Shown: positions 23,801 through 34,830 of the stretch, in pieces
Layout: every line of letters starts with the position of its first letter
Numbering within the stretch: the stretch's first letter is position 1
From: Agroathelia rolfsii
Taxonomy: Eukaryota > Basidiomycota > Agaricomycetes > Amylocorticiales > Amylocorticiaceae
Length of the DNA stretch: 64,000 nt
Direction of reading: 5' to 3'
Assembly: GCA_018343915.1 (NCBI GenBank)
Contig: JABRWF010000003.1
Span: forward strand, 1,364,001-1,428,000
The notes under the pieces: generated by a model
What the model saw: the letters and a program-made list of their open reading frames with translations, nothing else
Told to the model about the DNA's origin: nothing
Database searches by the model: none
Program-made: the position numbers and the translations under genes

Positions 23801-24508
23801 TTACTCCTTCCGAGCCATCAGGGTATGAACCCGATCCCTGCCTCCCTCTTCCCAATCATCAGAAGTGATAGCCAGCAAGACACTGTCTGTACTTCCATCC
23901 CGAATGGAATCATCCTCTCTGGGTGATTTTCCCTGATATACGGCGTTCTTGTTACTGATGATATAGACAGATCGCATGATTCCCTCCTTTTTCATCCCCA
24001 TCCTTTCAGCAGCGCGAACAGACCCATCGTTTTTGACCGAGTCGCTCGTCCATTGTATCCTGCGAAGTCCTAGGCCTTGGGGTGGAAGTTCAAGGCCATA
24101 GCTCAAGATGAGTCCTATGGCATGTGTAGACATATGCGTGCGCCTGAAGGAGGGAAAAATTACGATTGGCCCAACCTCAGCAGTGAGATATGACGCAGAA
24201 GTCTTGATAATTCCTATAACACCGGCAAACTGACCCGTAGCGATATCCGTGATGGCGAATAGCACACTATCATCGGGCGCGAAGTAGTGCTGCAGCCAAC
24301 ATAGAAAGCCCGGTAAAGTGGTCAAGTCGTCTGGAAAGTATGGCATGCCATCTGGAACGGAAATTGCATTTACAAAGGGGACAGTATGGAAGCGGGGGAT
24401 GAAAGGTGTGAGTAAAACGCGGTCACTCTTTAGACGGTCGTAGTCCAACGGAAAAACAAAGTTGGTGCCCCATGTATCGGGCCAATCTTCCAATGATGAT
24501 GCTGACAT
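23801..24508 (-). CDS. GNAT N-acetyltransferase, RimJ/RimL-like, paralogue 2
   Basis: Intronless, 235 residues, ATG at 24508, the most diverged of the four paralogues. N-terminus SLEDWPDTWGTNFVFPLDYD. Core: VLFAITDIATGQFAGVIGII, EVGPIVIFPSFRRTHMSTHA, RRIQWTSDSVKNDGSVRAAE, RMGMKKEGIMRSVYIIS. Tail DDWEEGGRDRVHTLMARKE. It lies upstream, in the same orientation, of a foldback element whose outer edge is only about 85 bp from the ATG. The neighbouring ODC1 is on the same strand, unlike modules 2 and 3 where GNAT and ODC converge. This suggests a local inversion. The conserved acetyl-CoA segment has RRTHM in place of RGTHV. Probably active; substrate unknown. Confidence 0.85.
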   Translation of the reverse strand: MSASSLEDWPDTWGTNFVFPLDYDRLKSDRVLLTPFIPRFHTVPFVNAISVPDGMPYFPDDLTTLPGFLCWLQHYFAPDDSVLFAITDIATGQFAGVIGIIKTSASYLTAEVGPIVIFPSFRRTHMSTHAIGLILSYGLELPPQGLGLRRIQWTSDSVKNDGSVRAAERMGMKKEGIMRSVYIISNKNAVYQGKSPREDDSIRDGSTDSVLLAITSDDWEEGGRDRVHTLMARKE

Positions 24509-24593
24509 CCCAATGCTATTCTCAAGCAGTTAGTGTACCGCGATACTATGCTGACAACTTGAACACACAATGGTATGGTGCTGTGATACCTGA

Positions 24594-25260
24594 GTATCAC
24601 ACGAGGGGCAAGGAGCTGTCAAGTGACGCGCGGTGTTCGTCCTGTTGACTAGGTCGTAGCTAGGTCGTAGGTTAATTATAGGTAAATCGTAGCTAGGTTA
24701 TAGGTAGGGTTTCAGCTCCCTTTTAGGTATGACAAAGGGCAAAGTTGGCTGGGCATTGGGGATGATCGCAGTACATGTGATCAATTGATTATATTATGTC
24801 TAGCTACTAGCGTACACTTTATTGTACTGCAAGTAGACTAAATTTAATTCAATAAACATTGTGATTGTTGTCAGCATTGATCCAAGTGAAGAATGTACTG
24901 TATAGACAGGTAGAATCTAGTTAAGAGGGACCTAGTATGCATAACAATTCACAAAATTCAACTTCCAGGTGCCGGTGTATGAAGGGCTCTAGTGGACAAA
25001 ATTATACATGCAACATTAAAAAAAACACTATTAAATTGAATGTAGTCTACTTGCAGTTCAATAAAATGTGCGCTGGTAGCTAGACATAATATAATCAATT
25101 GATCACATGTGCTGCGACCATTCCCAATGCCCAGCCAACTTTGCCTTTTGTCATACCTAAAAGGGAGCTGACACCCTACCTACGATCTGTCTACGACCTA
25201 GCTACGACCTAGCTGACAGGAAGGACGCCGCGCTCCTTGCACCTCGTGTCATGATGCTGT
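24594..25260. mobile_element. Foldback / long-TIR non-autonomous element between GNAT2 and ODC1
   Basis: Two arms of roughly 230-270 bp are inverted copies of each other around a ~160 bp centre. Arm 1 (about 24594-24860) contains TCAGCTCCCTTTTAGGTATG, AAAGTTGGCTGGGCATTGGG, TGATCAATTGATTATATTAT and AAGTAGACTAAATTTAATTC. Arm 2 (about 25025-25260) carries the same blocks reversed and complemented (for example 25085-25115 and 25130-25165). The outer ends, CACGAGGGGCAAGGAGC and GCTCCTTGCACCTCGTG, also match. Arms contain short CTAGGTCGTAG repeats. There is no coding capacity, so it would have moved in trans. The exact boundary and target duplication are uncertain. Confidence 0.75.
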
Positions 25261-25326
25261 GTTCCGAAGTCGAGTCCAAATAGGCAATGCCGGGTCATGC
25301 CCCGGTCGTAAACGTTAGTATTTTCT

Positions 25327-25354
25327 TGTTCTTTTTTTTTTTTTTTTTTTTTTT
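25327..25354 (+). repeat. Poly-T tract
   Basis: A run of more than 20 T in a row about 270 bp downstream of the ODC1 stop (the ODC1 3' side). It could be a retroposon poly-A tail or a simple homopolymer; no retroelement was recognised next to it. Confidence 0.6.
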
Positions 25355-25624
25355 GCAAACCGCAGATTATCTATGCCCCAGATTATAATAGCACACATTA
25401 TTAGACATATTATAACTGTCAGCTAAAAGCAAAAGGGCACTTGTAAAGGTGTGAACAATCATCAAAAACTTGAAGTCAATGCGGTTATCAATTTCATTTG
25501 CTTAGCGTCTTACTATTGTACATGCGTTTTACGGTAAGCAATTCCAGTGTTTTACTTAACGTAAGCCTACATTTCACTTTCTATTACTATGCCTCATGAG
25601 CAGCAGCACCATTGCACACAGCAG

Positions 25625-27299
25625 TTACCGTCGCTGGCTCGATGTAAGTGCAGCCAATGCGGCACGCACCTCCACCGCATGAACATCGCTCGTAGTGTAG
25701 GTGATTTCACTAACCTCAAACCCGTTAAAATGGCCCGCCAAAGACAACGTGTATGCACCCATATTATCAAATGCGAGCCAGTCGCCTACTCTCAGTGCCT
25801 GCGGTAGCCGTACCGCTGGAAAGACGCAATCTCGTGGATCACATGTCGGCCCCCACACGCAGCATGTGTCCAGCGGCGCTGTAGCCGGTACATCAAACAA
25901 ACCACCCATCGACAGTACGTAGGGCTTCGCCGATCCGGGGTCGAGTCGAGCACAGTTAAGTACACCATAAACGCCATCGTTGATATAATCTGTTAACCCA
26001 GTCAAGTGTATCAGAGACATTTTTGCTATTTTTTTCTTAAAAAAAAAAAAACCCCCCATACTCACACATCATGCGTGGCGGGTTATCGTCCTCCTCTACC
26101 GTAGCATTGCTTCCTTGGATGCTTTCTAACTCATTCCTTTCCTCACAGCCGGCGTCGTTGCTGAAATCAACCCCATCTCTAACAGGCGCACGCCGTGCGA
26201 TAACGTTCACCGCCAGTCTAAATGCCTGCGAGACGTAGAACCGTCCTGGCTCGGCAATTACCCTTACTAATTCCTTCGTCTCCGTGGACTTTTCAGCCCA
26301 AGTATTCTTTGCACCAACCCGATTGGGAAAGTACTCGTCCAGTGCACGCATCAGAACGCTTGTTGTTTTCTCGAAACTCGCATCCTCAAAACCACCCCCA
26401 ATGTCGAGCAAGCTAAACGAGTAACCCGCTTCCGCTCCCATGTCGAATGCCACTCGCGCACGACGTATGGCATCGACAAATGCATTTGGGTCGGAACACC
26501 CACTGCCGACGTGAAAACTCACACCAATAACGTCCAACGAGAGCTCTTTAGCCTTTGCAAGAAGCACAGGCACTATCGTCAGTGGTGCACCGAATTTCAG
26601 CCCAAGTTGGAAGCGGGCCTTTGAATCATCTGTGAGGATGCGCAAAACGAGCTTTGCACCACGGTGGGCACATGCGACTTTGTAAAGTTCATCAACGTTG
26701 TCGAATGTCATGAGATCAACACCGGCACGGGCGGCACTGGAGACGGATGATGTTGCCTTGCAAGGGTTTGCAAAGATGATGCGCGATGGATTGATGACGG
26801 TAGGAGCGATGTTAAGTACAGTGGTGATTTCGCTGTTTGAAGCGCAGTCGAAGCCTATGCCGAGGGCCGCGAGAAGGCGCAAAACATAAGGGTCCGGATT
26901 GCATTTGACAGCTGTTCTTATTTTCCATTCAAAAAAGCAAAAAATATTATATGTTGAGGGGCCTTATAATAAGTAACAGTAGGAGGAATGATCAGGATAC
27001 TTACCATAAAATGGCTCGATACCAGGAAGACATTGCTGCCAGCGCAGATGCTGATGGTATATGCAGCTCAGATCCGCGACAAGAAATGCCTGCTCAGCAT
27101 CCGGCTTAGACTCGGCCGTAGCACGCAACGCCTTCAAGACTCCCTCGCGCATATGCATATCAGCGTGTCCGCGTAAAAGCGGAGGCAAGCCCATACCGGG
27201 AAAGGGCTCTTCATTTTCTGCCTGTAGACGGTTAGAAACTACTATACCAGTGGTAAGACTGGACTGTACGTGGTGTGGGGCAGAAATTATGTTTCCCAT
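25625..27299 (-). CDS. Ornithine decarboxylase-like PLP enzyme, ODC1 (intact)
   Basis: Group IV PLP decarboxylase, expected to make putrescine from ornithine. Three exons (27299-27005, 26911-26066, 25989-25625) give about 501 residues. The first exon ends FLVADL...QHLRWQQCLPGIEPFY; the splice joins AVKCNPDPYV with the PLP lysine. Further motifs: LGIGFDCAS, FANPCKATSS, DNVDELYK, GVSFHVGSGCSDP (HVGSG loop), LLDIGGGFEDASF, AEPGRFYV. The third exon carries YINDGVYGVLNC, CVWGPTCDPRDCV (catalytic Cys) and LAFDNMGAYTLS. Every catalytic block of eukaryotic ODC is present. It carries an Asp/Glu-rich insert before exon 3. Two decayed paralogues follow at 30782 and 36312. A related decarboxylase activity (for example lysine) cannot be excluded. 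Confidence 0.9.
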
Positions 27300-29343
27300 T
27301 AGGAATCAGGGAGGAGTTAAGTGGACAGTGGTGATAAGTGAGGGCGAAATGTCGATAGTAAACTTGAGGATTGCAATTTGGAAGATATAATTGTATTTAC
27401 GGCTCTTGAAATGGTTAGATCAGGAATTCTATAGGGTAGTGGGAAAACAAACCCAAAAGTTTCAAGAACAGTGAATGGATGATGAGGATATTGAGCTATG
27501 TTGAGGATGCACCTTGATAAAATATTTAAGACATCTAATCCACACTTCTTGCTGATTGGGAGCTCCGCGAGAGAAGGTTTTACGTACATTAATATCACAA
27601 CAAATTAAGAAGAACAGCGCGAGGGAACATCCACCATATAAGTCTCAGCTGACAAATAGGCGTTATCGGACAGATATTGAAAGCATGGTATTGCGGCTTT
27701 ACTAGTTCTAGCTATGGTACAGTTCATCATCGACTCGAAATTACGATGTATGAGCGAACAATAGTTTCTTAGTATTCGTCAATGTGCTTCTTGCCGCTAA
27801 TTACCAGCGAGAGGTAGATCTTCAAGGTCTCAGATAGCATGCCGTTGACGGTGCGAAGAGAGGCGATGAAGAAACCCAACTTAGTATCTTGAGTAATGAC
27901 CAGGCTGTTGAAGCAAAATTGAGCTTTCCGGAGATTATGCTATCCCCACTCAATAAGATCCGTATCTGCCAATGAAATTGGGCGTCTCAACACTTGCGAG
28001 CTGATATCGGATCATGATGCGTGATGGGAAAGGGGTGGCTTTAACTTGACAATTGACTTGAGTTAGATGACTAGAAATCTTCTCGAGTACAGCAGAAGAG
28101 TTTTTGTTTTTCAGAGCGGCAGGCACATCGCGAAGCTTATGAAATAGTAGAAGTTTTTTGCGCAGAGGTTCTCTTTCTACGTCCGATCACTGAGAGGCTG
28201 GCGTGATTGTTTGCGGCTATGTTTTATATGCGTGCCGAAATGCTGGCCCTCAAGCCGGGCCCCAAGGCGTGCCTATTGCTTTCGCGCGTCTCGGACCCGG
28301 GCCAACCTACCACATATGGATAAGACACATACCTACGGAAATACTATGCTATACACTATAAATCATGCTATATCTGTTATAGATTCCTAAGCTCCGCAGT
28401 AAGGGACAGATAAGTCCGGAGCAATCATATCCTGTCGAAGGTGCCAGAGATCTAGGAAATAATATATTAATGATACACGGCCTGTGACTGGGTAAAACTG
28501 GTTTGATTCCATTTCTGAGTTGTAGCGTGTGATCTTCAAATTTCAACTGAGTTCTAGCCAGAAACTTGAATGATGTCGAACACTATTCCACCTGCCAGCA
28601 GCATAAACACCTTCTTTGAGCTGTCTATCGCAGTTTTGGATTTTCCAAGACGCCTAAATATAACTATATGGACTCAGGCAACATGATCTCAATACAGGCA
28701 ACTGCATCCTCTAATGAGGTACTGGTAGCTGCTACCGGCGCTATGCACAGCAAACACAGACTGACTTCAGTATAATAGCATGGATATATACGCGCCAGTG
28801 TGTATGTATAGGAGGAAGGGGATCATTCGAGGTGCTTAAGATCAATGGATTCAATGCTAAGAATTTTCGGTATTATTAGTACAAATATCGGAGTTTGTGA
28901 ATGAACTAGAACGTACTGGACCCGCAACCTGAAATTATGCGATGACTTCACATGTCACGACTAGAACTGCTTGGCCCGACATTGCAACGGTCATCCGCTT
29001 GTGCTACTAAATGGGGATGTGGTTAATGATGTCGAAGCTGTGTATCTCCGCGGTGGGAAACTCTTACCAGCTGGGGGCTATCTACTCATCTCCAGAGATA
29101 CAGTTGGATCAATTAATGGCTAGTCGCAGCAAGGATCTTGATCATGTGCACAGGTACCATTAGAGGATATCATAATCAACGAATGCATCCACAAGTTCAA
29201 TGAGTGTCGAGGTAGGGTTCTATAATTTCCAACGGCCATAAGCAAATTGTGGGCGAAAGATGATTCAACCTGCTTGGACTTTGGCAAATGATATTTATAA
29301 TGAGTTCGAAGATCAGTACCGCATCCCATCCCATAGCATCAAC
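27300..29343. other. Region upstream of ODC1, with a decayed coding relic
   Basis: Besides the relic at 27770-28150 (listed separately) nothing was recognised. The part 28200-29340 shows no gene and no clear repeat. Confidence 0.4.
27770..28150 (-). pseudogene. Unidentified coding relic X upstream of ODC1
   Basis: On the minus strand an open stretch reads FNSLVITQDTKLGFFIASLR, then TVNGMLSETLKIYLSLVISG and KKHIDEY, stop at about 27774. Further upstream are frames such as LRDVPAALKNKNSSAVLEKI and RRPISLADTDLIEWG, the latter interrupted by a TAG. A diverged copy of the same DNA lies upstream of ODC2 at about 32870-33110 (CAATGTGCTTCTTGCCGCT is identical in both). It therefore belonged to the duplicated module. 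The residues look like protein rather than noise, but I do not recognise the family. It may be a broken gene or a spliced gene whose exons I misjoined. Confidence 0.4.
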
Positions 29344-30072
29344 ATGACAACCTCATCACCCCAAGATTGGCCTGATTCATGGGGCACCAGCTTTGTCTTT
29401 CCGTTGGACTTCGCCCGCTTGAAGAACGATTACGTTGCGCTTACGCCTTTCACGCCTCGCATTCATGCCCCCTTATTCATACAGGCAATTGAAGCCGCTC
29501 CAGATTGTCTCCCATACTTTGTCGATGATCTATTCACGATGCCCCGTTTTCTCGCCTGGCTACAATACTACTTCACACATGATGAGAATGTGCTTTTTGC
29601 TGTCACAGATCTAGTGACGGGTCGGTTTGCCGGTATAGGAGGGATACTAAAAGCATCACCGTGGTATCTCACCGCTGAACTTGGGCCTGGCATAATTCTT
29701 CCTGAATTCAGAGGAACTCACGTACTTACACATATTGTGGGGATCCTCCTCAACTACCTCCTTGATCTTCCGCCCCATGGCCTGGGGCTTCGCAGAGTGC
29801 AATGGACAACCGATTCGTCGAATAATGACATATCTCGTCGGGCTGCCGAGAGGATGGGGCTGAAGAAAGAAGGCGTCATGCGATGGGCTTACTACATTAC
29901 TAGCAAGAACATGATAGATAAAGGACACCTACCTAGGGATAACGATCCCAATCGTGGAGGAAGCACGGACAGTGACTTACTTGCAGTATGTTGTGACGAT
30001 TGGGAGCAAGGAGGAAGAGAGAAGGTTCATGCTGAGATGGTGCGGACTACTAAACCGCGAGCCCTGCTCTGA
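29344..30072 (+). CDS. GNAT N-acetyltransferase, RimJ/RimL-like, paralogue 3
   Basis: Intronless, 242 residues. I chose the ATG at 29344 because MTTSSPQDWPDSWGTSFVFP then lines up with the other three paralogues; the frame is open further upstream without similarity. Core: VLFAVTDLVTGRFAGIGGIL, ELGPGIILPEFRGTHVLTHI, RRVQWTTDSSNNDISRRAAE, RMGLKKEGVMRWAYYITSKN. Tail DDWEQGGREKVHAEM. The canonical acetyl-CoA loop FRGTH is intact. It converges on the ODC2 pseudogene 710 bp away, the same arrangement as GNAT4 and ODC3. Product probably cytosolic; amine substrate unknown. Confidence 0.87.
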   Translation: MTTSSPQDWPDSWGTSFVFPLDFARLKNDYVALTPFTPRIHAPLFIQAIEAAPDCLPYFVDDLFTMPRFLAWLQYYFTHDENVLFAVTDLVTGRFAGIGGILKASPWYLTAELGPGIILPEFRGTHVLTHIVGILLNYLLDLPPHGLGLRRVQWTTDSSNNDISRRAAERMGLKKEGVMRWAYYITSKNMIDKGHLPRDNDPNRGGSTDSDLLAVCCDDWEQGGREKVHAEMVRTTKPRALL

Positions 30073-30781
30073 TTATGGGCTTGGAGCGCTGTGAAAGACC
30101 AGAATCGGTACGCTAGTTACTTCGGTTCCTAGGCAGTCTCAAGCTGAACATAGGTTGCCAGTATTTAAAATTGGCATTGACAAAAAGGAAAGCTGCCAGC
30201 GTCTAAGAAATACAATTTGGTAGTAATTTTTCTCTGTAATGAAGTATTGTTTTCCTCTACGAACGATCTACGAAAGAGTTGCGACTCGGCTGATATCTTA
30301 TCTGGTAATTACTGTATGTACAGTATCATGGAAAACCGGTCACAACTCCCCGCCATTACCAATAAAGCATTGATTATGAAAACTACAAACCATCATCGGA
30401 GGGTCAATGATATCTGCCGTAATAATATACACATATTGGACAAGTAAGACACTGGTTGCATGACTTTATACCTTGACCCGTATTTTGCCATAGACGGCGG
30501 CCGGTACATCATTATTGGTAGTATCACTCCATTCTCTATCACTGATAAAGTAGGGAGGGGCATGCTTCTGGGAAGGTGACAACGACGTGCACCTCTAGTA
30601 GTAAATACGAATTTCAACTAAAAAGGCTTAAGACACTACTTGTAAGTACAATGAAAAAGGGGTCATAGCATCTATTCCTTGTACTACGAACATGTGCAAT
30701 GTACAGGGAACACATTTCAGTTCTAGTAGACCACTTGAACATTATACTAAAGTACCTAATCTACAATCTATCGCCACACCT
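30073..30781. other. Spacer between convergent GNAT3 and ODC2
   Basis: About 710 bp between two 3' ends. No gene or repeat was recognised. Confidence 0.4.
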
Positions 30782-32411
30782 TTATCCAGCACCACCACTG
30801 ACAGGTGTAGTAGTAGTAGAAGCAGCGAATTCCGTTAATGTAGCACGCACCTCCGCCGCATACTTGTCGCCCAAGGTGTAGATGATTTTACTGACCTCGA
30901 AACCGTTAAAGTGGCCCGCCAAAGATAGCGTATATGCGCCCATATTATCAAATGCAAGCCAATCTCCTACGCATAGTGCTTGTGGCAGTAGAGCTGTCGG
31001 AAATACGCAGTCTCGCGAGTCACAAGTTGGCCCCCATATACAGCATGTTTGTAGCGGCGCCGTTATAGGTACATCAAATGATCCATCCATTGAAAGTACA
31101 TATGGTTGTGTTGTTCCGGGCTCGAGACGAACGCAGACAAGCGCGCCATAGATGCCATCATTGATATAGTCTGCAAGTAATGCATGGGTGGATTAGGAGA
31201 ATTGATTTCAAAGGAACAAAAAAAACTAGCGCTTACACATTGTACGTGATCTGTTATCTTCATTATCTTCTGCTACTAATTCACCCTCAGTAATTTCTGT
31301 CATCTCGAGGTTGTCATTTCCCTTGATTTTTTGGATATCTTCTACAGGAACTTGAAAACGCCGTGCAATAATGTTGACGGCTAGTTTGAATGCTTGAGAT
31401 ACATAGAACCGCCCCGGCTCGGCTATTACTCTTACAATTTCTCCTCTATCAATTTCAGCGACACCGGCGCCAACTCGATTAGGGAACCATTTGTCTAATG
31501 CATCCATCAACACGCTTGCCATTGACTAGAAGCTCGCATCGTCGAATCCGCTACCGACATCAAGCAGGTTGAACGCATACCCCACCTTCGCACCCATGTC
31601 AAACACTTTTCGGGCAAGGTGTACAGCATTAGTAAATGCACTAGGGTCAGAGCACACACTCCCAAGATGGAAGCTCACGCCGACAACATCCAAAGAGAGC
31701 TCTTTGGCTTTTGCCAGCAGGGCGGGTACCGTCGTGAATGGCGCTCCGAACTTGCGTCCAAGTAGGATGCGCGCCTTGGAGTTCTCCACGAGAATGCGTA
31801 GAACAAGCTTTGGCTCGCGGTGTACGCGTGCAATCTTGTAGAGCTCATCAATATTGTCAAATGTCATGAGGTTGACATTGACATGGGCAGCACTGAACAT
31901 AGATGACGTCGCTTTGCAAGGATTTGCGAAGATGATGCGTGATGAATCGATAGTAGTGGAGCTAAGGTTCAATACGTTCGTAATCTCACCGCTTGAGGCA
32001 CAGTCGAACCCTGTGCCTAGAGCCGCAAGAAGGCGGAGAGTGTACGGGTCCGGATTGCATTCAACAGCTAATATTTATTGTTTTTATTTTTATTTTTTTG
32101 CAGTACAGGATAAAAATTTTGGTCGACTCGCCATAAAACGGTTCAATACCAGGAAGACAACGTAGCCACCGCAAATGCTGGTCGTAGACGTGGCCCAGGT
32201 CTGCCACTAGGAATGGTTGTTCGGCATCGGGCTCACCCTTGATAGCGGCATGCAATGCATTTAAGACCCCCAGGCGCATATGCGTATCAGAAGGACCATG
32301 CAAAAGTGGAGGTAATTCCACCGTTTCCACGAAAGGTAAAAAGGATTCCTCATGTCCATCTCTTGCAGGGGCCGCCCTAATCGTGGCATCCAATTTTATG
32401 TGGAGTGGCAT
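30782..32411 (-). pseudogene. ODC2: ornithine decarboxylase-like, catalytically dead and interrupted
   Basis: Same exon plan as ODC1. I place the start at ATG 32411 (MPLHIKLDATIRAAP); no ATG lies further upstream in frame. Lesions relative to ODC1 are as follows. The PLP lysine motif AVKCN reads AVECN (codon GAA, 32060-32062). HVGSG reads HLGSV. GGGF reads GSGF. An in-frame TAG follows DASF at 31526-31528. Sequence after the stop remains ODC-like: AEPGRFYVSQAF, the next exon YINDGIYG, CIWGPTCDSRDCV with the catalytic Cys, and LAFDNMGAYT. Loss of the Schiff-base lysine should abolish activity independently of the stop. Lysine-less ODC paralogues act as antizyme inhibitors in animals, but the premature stop makes a plain pseudogene more likely. 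Confidence 0.85.
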
Positions 32412-32869
32412 AGGGATAGCGGTACTGAAAACAGAAAGAGGAGTCTGATGAGCAGAAAAGGCTAGGGAATATAAAGATTGGGCCGTGGTCACGTTGATTA
32501 CAGTTTGGGAGATAAGTTTGTGTTATAGTCCTTAAAAATAGCTCGGTCTCGAGGTGTAAAGGGCAGTAGGACAAGAGCACTGCGAAACTCTGAGGGAATC
32601 GGGTTACCGGGCACTTGCTTTATATGGCCCATAACTTTCTTGTGTTGGCGGCTTCTTAGAAGGAACCTTGCCCGGAGATTTTGCGAAGCCACCTAAAAAA
32701 GAAACAAGGGACTTGCGTAACACAACCTTAGTTAGCAACTAAAAAAAATACCCCATCAGATAGCAATTGTTGTTCGTGTTCGGCGGCTTTGCAAGACTTA
32801 GATATTGCGTAAATCATAATTGTGGCAACTCGGGTGGTTTTGAGTTACGAAACGTATGTAATGATAGCC

Positions 32870-33110
32870 CTTAGCAATGTGCTTCTTGCCGCTGATTACC
32901 ACTGAGATGATGGCCCTTAAAAAATCGGAGGCGGTAGCATGTTGCTATTAAAGCTGATAGTGATAATATAATATAGGCAATGAGAATGCACAACGCCATG
33001 TTCTGTGCAATCGAAGTGCTTTGGAAGGGGGAAATTGCATTTTCCTGGGCCCTTGTTACCCTAGCTCAGTGGATCTCGTATCTGGTACTAGTAATCGCCT
33101 TTGTATTTGG
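32870..33110 (-). pseudogene. Relic X, second and more decayed copy (upstream of ODC2)
   Basis: Shares with 27770-27990 the block CAATGTGCTTCTTGCCGCT followed by an ATTACCA motif. Further in, both share (read on the minus strand) AAAATGCAATTTCC versus AAAGCTCAATTTTGC, and GATACGAGATCCACTGAG versus GATACGGATCTTATTGAG. Frames are broken. It is useful mainly as evidence that the ODC duplication extended beyond the ODC gene. Confidence 0.4.
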
Positions 33111-33671
33111 CCATCAATGTCGAATGAAAGAACTTGAAGTCTGAGAGCCACTAGCGGGTGATACTGGAGCCTGAGTGACACGAGCTACACTGGCTGCACA
33201 GCAGAAGAGCGCTCTAACTATAGGGCGGAGGATTCGAAGCCTCAACTGTAGAATGTTGGATGTACTACATGTAACATGTGACCATCATGACCTTGACCAA
33301 ACCTTCCGAGTTGCCCGAGTTAGTCTTTCGCCAATTGTCTGTCACATGGGCTGCCTTTTTTTTGATTAATTTATTTATAGTCCTATCATGCTACTAAGGA
33401 GAACTGGACTCCAGGGGATATCCTGGCTCTGGGAGAAAACTGTTGATAGGTAACTAAAGTGTGAAAGAGAAGATGGGTGGGGTAGGTGGTGTCTGGTGAA
33501 TAATATGCACGGCATATATGAAGTCAGTACCTAGGACGCAGTGACGGACGCAGCCGGGAGCGTAAGAGAAAAAGAAAAGAAAATAAAATAAAATCATGCT
33601 CTATAAACGTCCTCCATCCACAGCCCCAAAAATATTCAAATCCTTCGAAACACTTTCCATAACGCCACATG

Positions 33672-33960
33672 GTCACCCGTGCTGAGACTTGGTAAGAGGT
33701 GGAATAAATCCAGTGGTGCAAAATCGGTTAGGCATTGATCAGCCCATGCGGAAAAGGATATGAGTCATCTGAATCTTCAATGATGAGGGTAGGGCGAGAT
33801 TTCATGAGTGCGCGGCAGTCGGTGTGGTAGAATGCTTGAGCTGACAAGAGGTGGGGAGGGCGCGCGCCACGCAGCCTCAGGTGCAAGTCAGCCAGGCTGA
33901 CACATGGTGTGCGACCACGACACAACCAGCAACCCCAGGACTGGTCAGGAACCACCAGTC
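33672..33960 (-). repeat. Dispersed repeat, degenerate copy B
   Basis: Inverted relative to copy A at 6667-6925, with the same ordered blocks (see that entry). One frame across it reads QAFYHTDCRALMKS in copy B and QAFYHTDCYALMQS in copy A, but no intact protein exists in either. Confidence 0.6.
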
Positions 33961-34830
33961 GTAGGCTGGTCGACCTTCCAAGAAATGGGTGGGTGGGTGT
34001 ACCAACAGCTGCCCGTCACATGGGCTGCCTGACAATACCATGGCCTTCGCTTCCTAGTAGAACAGTTGATCACCGAGTATGATACTTCTCGAAAAAGTTA
34101 TAAAAGGAGAAAATGGGACAGGTTGGAGAAGAATGATTGATTGCAATGATATTGATCCACTGACATATGAATTACGGTATTTGACAATTTGGCGCTCTAT
34201 CTCGCTTTCTATGCCGCCCAGACTAGAAGGCCAAGCTGAGTCCTTGTGGAGAGATCACGGGTCTTGCGGGGTGCCAACCTCGCACAAAAATGTTGCACTC
34301 TTGATCTACATTTATTATACATTTCTGTTAGTAACCTGGAACATGATTCTGCTGCATGTAAGTTCATCCAACGATTTGGCAGGATGGTTTTAGTGACCAT
34401 CTCTCTCTCTTCGCTTACACACACGACGAAATACTGACTATCCCTAGCATAACCGCATAGCCCTGGCCATCAGGAGATGGGTGAGGTTCTACAACCACTT
34501 TATAGCCCCACGTAGCGCTCTGTAGCTGATATAGTTCAATTGAACCTCAAAGAAGTTCCAGATACATTATCCGCTAGAATGATGTGGATGGTCTTGATCA
34601 CACGCAAGGATACTGCTAGTGCTAACTACGGCGCATTTCAAATGCCGCAAGCGCGCTCACATGAGTGGCCGATGTGATTGTATATTTTTATACAAAGTTT
34701 GGCTTCTAGAGGCTTCTGAGATGGTACTTATAGCGGGTTCTCCAAGTTGCAAGATATTCCATAGTATATTCGAGGGCTCTGTGCTCCATATCCTATCACC
34801 CTTACCATAGTCTTATAACCCCACTACACT

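Larger units (their letters stand above)
32412..34830. other. Region between ODC2 and GNAT4 with relic X copy and dispersed repeat
   Basis: Contains the diverged relic X at about 32870-33110 and copy B of the dispersed repeat at 33672-33960 (both listed). Otherwise no gene was seen. Confidence 0.45.

Noticed and set aside
25300..25380. Retrotransposon tail suggested by the poly-T tract
   Set aside because: No reverse transcriptase, LTR or target duplication was found next to it.
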